A stretch of DNA of 64,000 nt. Source: Actinernus sp. WN-2022 (taxonomy: Eukaryota; Cnidaria; Anthozoa; Actiniaria; Actinernidae). A program made the position numbers and the translations under genes. The notes below the pieces were generated by a model, which saw only the letters and a list, made by a program, of their open reading frames with translations, was not told the DNA's origin and did no database searches. The stretch spans positions 1-64,000 of the forward strand of contig JAOWCC010001616.1 of the NCBI GenBank assembly GCA_030867875.1. The letters are read 5' to 3'. Of the stretch, positions 10,101 through 20,295 are shown in pieces (position 1 is the first letter of the stretch; each line of letters begins with the position of its first letter).

Positions 10101-10850
10101 AATCCATTAAAAGCTCGAGAAATGGCGCCACATTGACATTTAGGTAACATAAGTAAGTTAATGTGTACCTGTTGTCTTTAAAAGCCAGAAAGTCACTTTT
10201 CAACTTTTTTTCCCCGATTTTTGTCAGACCTAGCGGAAAATGCTCATTGTCACTAAGCAAATCGTCACGCCAAAGTTCAGGCAAATCGGTTGTTCACGAA
10301 AAAGTTCGAAATTCTACACCCCTCCACTCAAAACACCCTCCCCCCCCCTCCTCCCCCCATAAAATACCTAGAGATCAGGAACTCGTCTTTTTGCCGTTTT
10401 CTTGAAAGGGCAAATGACAGCTAAAGATTTTTCTGGCCTTTCTAGCCTATAATTTACTTGTGTTGTGTTAGATCTATCCCATAATTTCTTTATTGGAGAG
10501 CTAGAGGTTTGGGTTTGGTTAGAAAAAGGCCATTTTCTGGTATTTGTACTCAATATACAGGAAACTTCCATCGATTAATCTTAATCTACAGGAAGAGAAC
10601 GTTGTATTGCCGTATAGTGCATCGAAATCCATTACAAGCTCGAGAAATGGCGCCACATTGACATTTAGGTAACATAAGTAAGTTAATGTGTACCTGTTGT
10701 CTTCAAAAGCCAGAAAGTCACTTTTCAACTTTTTTCCCCCGATTTTTGTTAGACCTAGCGGAAAATGCTCATTGTCACTAAGCAAATCGTCACGCCAAAC
10801 TTCAGGCAAATCGGTTGTTCACGAAAAAGTTCGAAATTCCACACCCCTCC
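7111..10850. repeat. Satellite array, segment 2
   Basis: The segment holds the remainder of the LINE-split monomer and then monomers at 7223, 7747, 8273, about 8796, 9319, 9843 and 10368. The monomer starting near 8796 has two single-base deletions relative to the others (ggccttctag near 8867 and a shortened T run near 9170). The last monomer is interrupted after acacccctcc at 10850 by the 2114-bp insertion. No gene is seen. Confidence 0.96.
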
Positions 10851-10863
10851 CATCGCGCAGAAT
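10851..10863 (+). repeat. Left terminal inverted repeat of the 2114-bp insertion
   Basis: CATCGCGCAGAAT matches the reverse complement of 12952-12964 over 13 bases, after which the two ends diverge. Confidence 0.85.
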
Positions 10864-11522
10864 GCCGCGACACATCCGGGACATTTCTCAGAGCAAGCAG
10901 CGCTAAATTCAAAAGCTACGCAAAGAATAGTAAGCCAAACAATAGAGACAATGTACTCAAACGCACGAAGTAGGTTATGATTTTACTCATTTATTGAAAA
11001 ACTATCTATTTTAAAGTTTAGGTTTCCACTGGCTTTTGTAGAAGAGATATCAATAAACAGTTTCCACCCTCAATCAACTTATTCGAGTGAGTGGAAGTAT
11101 TATCGGTTTTGACTTTAATTTGGGATATTTTTGAAGTTTTTACAGTGGAAAATGACGCTTGATTCACTTTGGAGTCAATTTTCACGTTCAATAATACTTC
11201 TTTTTATTAGGTTTCGTATGGAAAAGTTAGTTTGATATATTACTAACTCGCAGCCGTTTTCTTGTACGAATCCGACGGCTATTAGTATTATCGAAATCAA
11301 CATTTCTAGGAGATATGTTGGCAACTCAGATTCGCTTGCTAAATTTGGATTTTCACGCCTGGCATAAGTTACCTCAAAATCTATCACTAAAAGCGAGCCA
11401 AAAATATATAAACCAGCACATCTTGTTTAATTAGCTGTCAAATTTAACGAAATTTTCGTATGTTAATATTTAAATGAAATAACGTCTTTAGGATGAAACA
11501 CGTTTGTATATTGACGTTGGTG

Positions 11523-12251
11523 TGACGTCATAACGAACGACTCCTTTTAAGGTCAAATTCTGTGTTACCTATACGTTTGAAATAAAGCATGTTATCACAA
11601 CAACATAAATATGTGTTTTTGATTGCCGCAATTTTAAAGTCTCTACGATAAATATTTTCTGAGTTATTAAGAACTGAAGTTTCTGTGACGTCACATTTTC
11701 TGACGTCATGGGTCTGACATCAGTCATGCTTTCTAAATGGAATAATCATAAAAAGACCATATTGCGGCTATTCAGTGTACAGTAAGTACAGTTTCTCTTT
11801 AAAACCCGAAAAATACTTGAATAGTTATTTTTAAAAGACGTTTTCAAAAATATATGACGTCATAATGACGTTTACTCTTTTTCACTGCACATTTTAAAGT
11901 ATTTCCTCTCAAAAATCGAAAATTCTAAAAACATACGGTTGTGGGTACCGATTTACTCTTTTTAATTGCTAGATTGTCGTAAACAAATATTTTAAACTCT
12001 AAAAGATGAATGAAGAAGTTATTTTGTAAATGGTTCTGTGGTGAATATTTCCCGCCAAATTTTGGCGCGAAAATTGCCAAAATTCAAAAATTAATAACTT
12101 TTCTCTCTCTTAACCAATCGAACTCGGGTTTTCGGTTTCTTTGTTGTCGACATGATGGGAAATCGAAAATATAAAATTTACTGATGTTCAAGGTAATTGA
12201 AAACATCGAAAAACCTATTATAAATGGATACATGACGTAACTGTGACGTCA
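11523..12251. promoter_or_regulatory. Cluster of five CRE/ATF palindromes (TGACGTCA), copy 1
   Basis: Perfect TGACGTCA octamers lie at 11523-11530, 11686-11693, 11701-11708, 11855-11862 and 12244-12251, with extra TGACGT half-sites near 11865 and 12233. TGACGTCA is the established binding site of CREB/ATF bZIP factors. A fixed 8-mer is expected far less than once in 730 bp, so the clustering is notable. Function is inferred from motif only. Confidence 0.55.
12048..12072. promoter_or_regulatory. Two adjacent E2F-type sites, copy 1
   Basis: TTTCCCGCCAAA (12048-12059) and TTTGGCGCGAAA (12061-12072) both fit the E2F consensus TTTSSCGC and are separated by one base. They partly overlap a GCCAAA-T-TTTGGC palindrome. 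No transcript or gene next to them is visible, so activity is unproven. Confidence 0.45.
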
Positions 12252-12951
12252 TCAAGATGTCAACGGTAGATCAAATCATCGGATTTTGTTTAGGTCTTCG
12301 GTTTTCATCATCCCACAAAAATTCAATCTTCTATGTTGGAAACTTTTGAAAATATAGCAAAGTGATAGATTTTAGGGTCATTTGTGCCAAGCGTGTTTGA
12401 ACATTCCCGCGGGGCCTCACTGGACTTCTAAGCTCCTCCCCCATGAACAATAGCACATACGCCACCTAATTAACCATTGAATTGACACAATACAGCTCTG
12501 AAATCCGTAAAAGTGTGAAAATCTATTAGCACAGACCTATTGAACTACCTACTAATTATATTGTTTTGAAATGAAACGCGAACCATAGCGGTGATCTAAA
12601 GGGTCCAGCGCGAAGCTTGTCATTCATTTATTTAACCGAACGGCTAAGGATAACTATTCAATGTCTTCCGAACAAGAAATCCAACACAGTGATCGGGAGC
12701 TTCTGATATAACAACATTAGTTAGTGTGATGACCTTCTTTAACGAGCTTTGGGAGTCCAGTATTCCCATGAAGCGAGCAGTTGACAGTGATTGACATGTG
12801 CTTCATGTGATGTGGGAGTAGAGTATTCCCAAACCGATTTGTCAAAAGCCAATAACAATCGCTCTCCCGCAGAATTAATTAGCAATGTTATAATTATTCC
12901 GTCCTCACTTTAACCTCCCGGCCGTAAGTACATGTCGCCGAGAACAATAGA

Positions 12952-12964
12952 ATTCTGCGCGATG
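12952..12964 (-). repeat. Right terminal inverted repeat of the 2114-bp insertion
   Basis: ATTCTGCGCGATG is the exact inverse of the left end; satellite sequence (cactcaaaacac) resumes at the next base. Confidence 0.85.
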
Positions 12965-14009
12965 CACTCAAAACACCCCCCCCCCCCTCCCCCCATAAAA
13001 TACCTAGAGATCAGGAAGTCGTCTTTTTGCCGTTTTCTTGAAAGGGCAAATCACAGCTAAAGATTTTTCTGGCCTTTCTAGCCTATAATGTACTTGTGTT
13101 GTGTTAGATCTATCCCATAATTTCTTTATTGGAGAGCTAGAGGTTTGGGTTTGGTTAGAAAAAGGCCATTTTCTGGTATTTGTACTCAACATACAGGAAA
13201 CTTCCATCGATTAATCTTAATCTACAGGAAGAGAACGTTGTATTGCCGTATAGTGCATCGAAATCCATTAAAAGCTCGAGAAATGGCGCCACATTGACAT
13301 TTAGGTAACATAAGTAAGTTAATGTGTACCTGTTGTCTTTAAAAGCCAGAAAGTCACTTTTCAACTTTTTTTCCACGATTTTTGTCAGACCTAGCGGAAA
13401 ATGCTCATTGTTACTAAGCAAATCGTCACGCCAAACTTCAGGCAAATCGGTTGTTCACGAAAAAGTTCGAAATTCCACACCCCTCCACTCAAAACACCCT
13501 CCCCCCCCCCTCCCCCCATAAAATACCTAGAGATCAGGAACTCGTCTTTTTGCCGTTTTCTTGAAAGGGCAAATGACAGCTAAAGATTTTTCTGGCCTTT
13601 CTAGCCTATAATTTACTTGTGTTGTGTTAGATCTATCCCATAATTTCTTTATTGGAGAGCTAGAGGTTTGGGTTTGGTTAGAAAAAGGCCATTTTCTGGT
13701 ATTTGTACTCAATATACAGGAAACTTCCATCGATTAATCTTAATCTACAGGAAGAGAACGTTGTATTGCCGTATAGTGCATCGAAATCCATTACAAGCTC
13801 GAGAAATGGCGCCACATTGACATTTAGGTAACATAAGTAAGTTAATGTGTACCTGTTGTCTTCAAAAGCCAGAAAGTCACTTTTCAACTTTTTTCCCCCG
13901 ATTTTTGTTAGACCTAGCGGAAAATGCTCATTGTCACTAAGCAAATCGTCACGCCAAACTTCAGGCAAATCGGTTGTTCACGAAAAAGTTCGAAATTCCA
14001 CACCCCTCC
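12965..14009. repeat. Satellite array, segment 3 between the two insertions
   Basis: The rest of the interrupted monomer, a full monomer at 13004, and the monomer at 13527 up to the second insertion. The 13004 monomer has private variants such as aggaaGtcg, caaatCaca and taatGtact, shared only with the monomer at 16163, confirming the block duplication. Confidence 0.95.
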
Positions 14010-14681
14010 CATCGCGCAGAATGCCGCGACACATCCGGGACATTTCTCAGAGCAAGCAGCGCTAAATTCAAAAGCTACGCAAAGAATAGTAAGCCAAACA
14101 ATAGAGACAATGTACTCAAACGCACGAAGTAGGTTATGATTTTACTCATTTATTGAAAAACTATCTATTTTAAAGTTTAGGTTTCCACTGGCTTTTGTAG
14201 AAGAGATATCAATAAACAGTTTCCACCCTCAATCAACTTATTCGAGTGAGTGGAAGTATTATCGGTTTTGACTTTAATTTGGGATATTTTTGAAGTTTTT
14301 ACAGTGGAAAATGACGCTTGATTCACTTTGGAGTCAATTTTCACGTTCAATAATACTTCTTTTTATTAGGTTTCGTATGGAAAAGTTAGTTTGATATATT
14401 ACTAACTCGCAGCCGTTTTCTTGTACGAATCCGACGGCTATTAGTATTATCGAAATCAACATTTCTAGGAGATATGTTGGCAACTCAGATTCGCTTGCTA
14501 AATTTGGATTTTCACGCCTGGCATAAGTTACCTCAAAATCTATCACTAAAAGCGAGCCAAAAATATATAAACCAGCACATCTTGTTTAATTAGCTGTCAA
14601 ATTTAACGAAATTTTCGTATGTTAATATTTAAATGAAATAACGTCTTTAGGATGAAACACGTTTGTATATTGACGTTGGTG

Positions 14682-15410
14682 TGACGTCATAACGAACGAC
14701 TCCTTTTAAGGTCAAATTCTGTGTTACCTATACGTTTGAAATAAAGCATGTTATCACAACAACATAAATATGTGTTTTTGATTGCCGCAATTTTAAAGTC
14801 TCTACGATAAATATTTTCTGAGTTATTAAGAACTGAAGTTTCTGTGACGTCACATTTTCTGACGTCATGGGTCTGACATCAGTCATGCTTTCTAAATGGA
14901 ATAATCATAAAAAGACCATATTGCGGCTATTCAGTGTACAGTAAGTACAGTTTCTCTTTAAAACCCGAAAAATACTTGAATAGTTATTTTTAAAAGACGT
15001 TTTCAAAAATATATGACGTCATAATGACGTTTACTCTTTTTCACTGCACATTTTAAAGTATTTCCTCTCAAAAATCGAAAATTCTAAAAACATACGGTTG
15101 TGGGTACCGATTTACTCTTTTTAATTGCTAGATTGTCGTAAACAAATATTTTAAACTCTAAAAGATGAATGAAGAAGTTATTTTGTAAATGGTTCTGTGG
15201 TGAATATTTCCCGCCAAATTTTGGCGCGAAAATTGCCAAAATTCAAAAATTAATAACTTTTCTCTCTCTTAACCAATCGAACTCGGGTTTTCGGTTTCTT
15301 TGTTGTCGACATGATGGGAAATCGAAAATATAAAATTTACTGATGTTCAAGGTAATTGAAAACATCGAAAAACCTATTATAAATGGATACATGACGTAAC
15401 TGTGACGTCA
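14682..15410. promoter_or_regulatory. Cluster of five CRE/ATF palindromes, copy 2
   Basis: Duplicate of the cluster in the first insertion. TGACGTCA lies at 14682, 14845, 14860, 15014 and 15403, each 3159 bp downstream of its partner, with no change to any octamer. Confidence 0.5.
15207..15231. promoter_or_regulatory. Two adjacent E2F-type sites, copy 2
   Basis: TTTCCCGCCAAA at 15207-15218 and TTTGGCGCGAAA at 15220-15231, identical to copy 1. Confidence 0.42.
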
Positions 15411-18256
15411 TCAAGATGTCAACGGTAGATCAAATCATCGGATTTTGTTTAGGTCTTCGGTTTTCATCATCCCACAAAAATTCAATCTTCTATGTTGGAA
15501 ACTTTTGAAAATATAGCAAAGTGATAGATTTTAGGGTCATTTGTGCCAAGCGTGTTTGAACATTCCCGCGGGGCCTCACTGGACTTCTAAGCTCCTCCCC
15601 CATGAACAATAGCACATACGCCACCTAATTAACCATTGAATTGACACAATACAGCTCTGAAATCCGTAAAAGTGTGAAAATCTATTAGCACAGACCTATT
15701 GAACTACCTACTAATTATATTGTTTTGAAATGAAACGCGAACCATAGCGGTGATCTAAAGGGTCCAGCGCGAAGCTTGTCATTCATTTATTTAACCGAAC
15801 GGCTAAGGATAACTATTCAATGTCTTCCGAACAAGAAATCCAACACAGTGATCGGGAGCTTCTGATATAACAACATTAGTTAGTGTGATGACCTTCTTTA
15901 ACGAGCTTTGGGAGTCCAGTATTCCCATGAAGCGAGCAGTTGACAGTGATTGACATGTGCTTCATGTGATGTGGGAGTAGAGTATTCCCAAACCGATTTG
16001 TCAAAAGCCAATAACAATCGCTCTCCCGCAGAATTAATTAGCAATGTTATAATTATTCCGTCCTCACTTTAACCTCCCGGCCGTAAGTACATGTCGCCGA
16101 GAACAATAGAATTCTGCGCGATGCACTCAAAACACCCCCCCCCCCCTCCCCCCATAAAATACCTAGAGATCAGGAAGTCGTCTTTTTGCCGTTTTCTTGA
16201 AAGGGCAAATCACAGCTAAAGATTTTTCTGGCCTTTCTAGCCTATAATGTACTTGGGTTGTGTTAGATCTATCCCATAATTTCTTTATTGGAGAGCTAGA
16301 GGTTTGGGTTTGGTTAGAAAAAGGCCATTTTCTGGTATTTGTACTCAACATACAGGAAACTTCCATCGATTAATCTTAATCTACAGGAAGAGAACGTTGT
16401 ATTGCCGTATAGTGCATCGAAATCCATTAAAAGCTCGAGAAATGGCGCCACATTGACATTTAGGTAACATAAGTAAGTTAATGTGTACCTGTTGTCTTTA
16501 AAAGCCAGAAAGTCACTTTTCAACTTTTTTTCCACGATTTTTGTCAGACCTAGCGGAAAATGCTCATTGTTACTAAGCAAATCGTCACGCCAAACTTCAG
16601 GCAAATCGGTTGTTCACGAAAAAGTTCGAAATTCCACACCCCTCCACTCAAAACACCCTCCCCCCCCCCTCCCCCCATAAAATACCTAGAGATCAGGAAC
16701 TCGTCTTTTTGCCGTTTTCTTGAAAGGGCAAATGACAGCTAAAGATTTTTCTGGCCTTTCTAGCCTATAATTTACTTGTGTTGTGTTAGATCTATCCCAT
16801 AATTTCTTTATTGGAGAGCTAGAGGTTTGGGTTTGGTTAGAAAAAGGCCATTTTCTGGTATTTGTACTCAATATACAGGAAACTTCCATCGATTAATCTT
16901 AATCTACAGGAAGAGAACGTTGTATTGCCGTATAGTGCATCGAAATCCATTACAAGCTCGAGAAATGGCGCCACATTGACATTTAGGTAACATAAGTACG
17001 TTAATGTGTACCTGTTGTCTTCAAAAGCCAGAAAGTCACTTTTCAACCTTTTCCCCCCGATTTTTGTCAGACCTAGCGGAAAATGCTCAATGTCACTAAG
17101 CAAATCGTCACGCCAAACTTCAGGCAAATCGGTTGTTCACGAAAAAGTTCGAAATTCCACACCCCTCCACTCAAAACACCCCCCCCCCCCCCCTCCCCCC
17201 ATACAATACCTAGAGATCAGGAACTCGTCTTTTTGCCGTTTTCTTGAAAGGGCAAATGACAGCTAAAGATTTTTCTGGCCTTTCTAGCCTATAATTTACT
17301 TGTGTTGTGTTAGATCTATCCCATAATTTCTTTATTGGAGAGCTAGAGGTTTGGGTTTGGTGAGAAAAAGGCCATTTTCTGGTATTTGTACTCAATAAAC
17401 AGGAAACGTCCATCGATCAATCTTAATCTACAGGAAGAAAACGTTGTATTGCCGTATTGTGCATCGAAATCCATTAAAAGCTCGAGAAATGGCGCCACAT
17501 TGACATTTAGGTAACATAAGTAAGTTAATGTGTACCTGTTGTCTTTAAAAGCCAGAAAGTCACTTTTCAACTTTTTTTCCCCGATTTTTGTCAGACCTAG
17601 CGGAAAATGCTCATTGTCACTAAGCAAATCGTCACGCCAAACTTCAGGCAAATCGGTTGTTCACGAAAAAGTTCGAAATTCTACACCCCTCCACTCAAAA
17701 CACCCTCCCCCCCCCCTCCCCCCATAAAATACCTAGAGATCAGGAACTCGTCTTTTTGCCGTTTTCTTGAAAGGGCAAATGACAGCTAAAGATTTTATTG
17801 GCCTTTCTAGCCTATAATTTACTTGTGTTGTGTTAGATCTATCCCATAATTTCTTTATTGGAGAGCTAGAGGTTTGGGTTTGGTTAGAAAAAGGCCATGT
17901 TCTGGTATTTGTACTCAATATACAGGAAACTTCCATCGATTAATCTTAATCTACAGGAAGAGAACGTTGTATTGCCGTATAGTGCATCGAAATCCATTAA
18001 AAGCTCGAGAAATGGCGCCACATTGACATTTAGGTAAGATAAGTAAGTTAATGTGTACCTGGTGTATTTAAAAGCCAGAAAGTCACTTTTCAACTTTTTC
18101 CCCCCGATTTCTGTCAGACCTAGCGGAAAATGCTCATTGTCACTAATCAAATCGTCACGCCAAACTTCAGGCAAATCGGTTGTTCACGAAAAAGTTCGAA
18201 ATTCTACACCCCTCCACTCAAAACACCCTCCCCCCCCCCCTCCCCCCATAAAATAC

Positions 18257-18725
18257 CTAGAGATCAGGAACTCGTCTTTTTGCCGTTTTCTTGAAAGGGC
18301 AAATGACAGCTAAATATTTTTCTGGCCTTTCTAGCCTATAATTGACTTGTGTTGTGTTAGATCTATCCCATAATTTCTTTATTGGAGAGCTAGAGGTTTG
18401 GGTTTGGTCAGAAAAAGGCCATTTTCTGGTATTTGTACTCAATATACAGCAAACTTCCATCGATTAATCTTAATCTACAGGAAGAGAACGTTGTATTGCC
18501 GTATAGTGCATCGAAATCCATTAAAAGCTCGAGAAATGGCGCCACATTGACATTTAGGTAACATAAGTAAGTTAATGTGTACCTGTTGACCTAGCGGAAA
18601 ATGCTCATTGTCACTAAGCAAATCGTCACGCCAAACTTCAGGCAAATCGGTTGTTCACGAAAAAGTTCGAAATTCTACACCCCTCCACTCAAAACACCCT
18701 CCCCCCCCCTCCCCCCATAAAATAC
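18257..18725. repeat. Satellite monomer with 53-bp internal deletion
   Basis: At 18588/18589 the sequence jumps from acctgttg to acctagcgg. The 53 bases from tctttaaaag to ttgtcag present in other monomers are missing, giving a 469-bp monomer. The deleted part contains the T/C run. Confidence 0.92.
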
Positions 18726-20295
18726 CTAGAGATCAGGAACTCGTCTTTTTGCCGTTTTCTTGAAAGGGCAAATGACAGCTAAAGATTTTATTGGCCTTTC
18801 TAGCCTATAATTTACTTGTGTTGTGTTAGATCTATCCCATAATTTCTTTATTGGAGAGCTAGAGGTTTGGGTTTGGTTAGCAAAAGGCCATGTTCTGGTA
18901 TTTGTACTCAATATACAGGAAACTTCCATCGATTAATCTTAATCTACAGGAAGAGAACGTTGTATTGCCGTATAGTGCATCGAAATCCATTAAAAGCTCG
19001 AGAAATGGCGCCACATTGACATTTAGGTAAGATAAGTAAGTTAATGTGTACCTGGTGTCTTTAAAAGCCAGAAAGTCACTTTTCAACTTTTTCCCCCCGA
19101 TTTCTGTCAGACCTAGCGGAAAATGCTCATTGTCACTAATCAAATCGTCACGCCAAACTTCAGGCAAATCGGTTGTTCACGAAAAAGTTCGAAATTCTAC
19201 ACCCCTCCACTCAAAACACCCTCCCCCCCCCCCCCTCCCCCCATAAAATACCTAGAGATCAGGAACTCGTCTTTTTGCCGTTTTCTTGAAAGGGCAAATG
19301 ACAGCTACAGATTTTATTGGCCTTTCTAGCCTATAATTTACTTGTGTTGTGTTAGATCTATCCCATAATTTCTTTATTGGAGAGCTAGAGGTTTGGGTTT
19401 GGTTAGCAAAAGGCCATGTTCTGGTATTTGTACTCAATATACAGGAAACTTCCATCGATTAATCTTAATCTACAGGAAGAGAACGTTGTATTGCCGTATT
19501 GTGTATCGAAATCCATTACAAGCTCGAGAAATGGCGCCACATTGACATTTAGGTAACATAAGTAAGTTAATGTGTACCTGTTGTCTTTAAAAGCCAGAAA
19601 GTCACTTTTCAACATTTTTTCCCCGATTTTTGTCAGATCTAGCGGAAAATGCTCATTGTCACTAAGCAAATCGTGACGCCAAACTTCAGGCAAATCACTT
19701 GTTCACGAAAAAGTTCGAAATTCTACACCCCTCCACTCAAAACACCCTCCCCCCCCCTCCCCCCATAAAATACCTAGAGATCAGGAACTCGTCTTTTTGC
19801 CGTTTTCTTGAAAGGGCAAATGACAGCTACAGATTTTTCTGGCCTTTCTAGCCTATAATTTACTTGTGTTGTGTTAGATCTATCCCATAATTTCTTTATT
19901 GGAGAGCTAGAGGTTTGGGTTTGGTTAGAAAAAGGCCATTTTCTGGTATTTGTACTCAATATACAGGAAACTTCCCTCGATTAATCTTAATCTACAGGAA
20001 TAGAACGTTGTATTGCCGTATAGTGCATCGAAATCCATTACAAGCTCGAGAAATGGCGCCACATTGACATTTAGGTAACATAAGTAAGTTAATGTGTACC
20101 TGTTGTCTTCAAAAGCCAGAAAGTCACTTTTCAACTTTTTTCCCCCGATTTTTGTCAGACCTAGCGGAAAATGCTCATTGTCACTAAGCAAATCGTCACG
20201 CCAAACTTCAGGCAAATCGGTTGTTCACGAAAAAGTTCGAAATTCTACACCCCTCCACTCAAAACACCCTCCCCCCCCCTCCCCCCATAAAATAC

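Larger units (their letters stand above)
10851..12964. mobile_element. 2114-bp non-coding insertion with 13-bp TIRs, copy 1
   Basis: This block is unrelated to the satellite. It begins CATCGCGCAGAAT and ends with the exact inverse ATTCTGCGCGATG, a 13-bp terminal inverted repeat, which suggests a non-autonomous DNA transposon. The longest open frame is about 70 codons and shows no domain, so no transposase is encoded. The target duplication is at most 1 bp (C): the empty monomer reads cccctccactcaaaac, and here cccctcc and cactcaaaac flank the block. The superfamily cannot be assigned. Inside are five TGACGTCA sites, a pair of E2F-type sites, and two related 17-mers beginning GGGAGT and ending TATTCCC at 12751-12767 and 12814-12830. 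An unusual genomic fragment with chance inverted ends is less likely. Confidence 0.75.
10360..13518. repeat. 3159-bp tandem duplication, copy 1
   Basis: The monomer at 10368 with its 2114-bp insertion and the following monomer recur exactly 3159 bp downstream (10368 to 13527, 10851 to 14010, 13004 to 16163). Copy boundaries are approximate because they fall inside the satellite. The left limit is set by a different C-tract just upstream (CTCCT form here only). Confidence 0.9.
14010..16123. mobile_element. 2114-bp non-coding insertion with 13-bp TIRs, copy 2
   Basis: Same length, ends and flanks as the block at 10851-12964, at an offset of exactly 3159 bp. Since the satellite flanks are duplicated with it, this copy arose by duplication of the surrounding array and not by an independent transposition. 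It lacks any long open frame. Confidence 0.78.
13519..16990. repeat. 3159-bp tandem duplication, copy 2
   Basis: This is the second copy of the block, nearly identical to copy 1. The difference I noticed is T at 13097 versus G at 16256. Similarity runs on to about 16.99 kb, where the monomer starts to differ (cataagtaCgtt and a changed T/C run at about 17047). Confidence 0.88.

Noticed and set aside
11175..11387. 70-codon minus-strand frame in the 2114-bp insertion
   Set aside because: No domain, no codon bias, and no longer relative in the block; it fits chance length.
10851..12964. Helitron
   Set aside because: The ends are inverted repeats and lack the TC start and CTRR end with a terminal hairpin; insertion is not between A and T.
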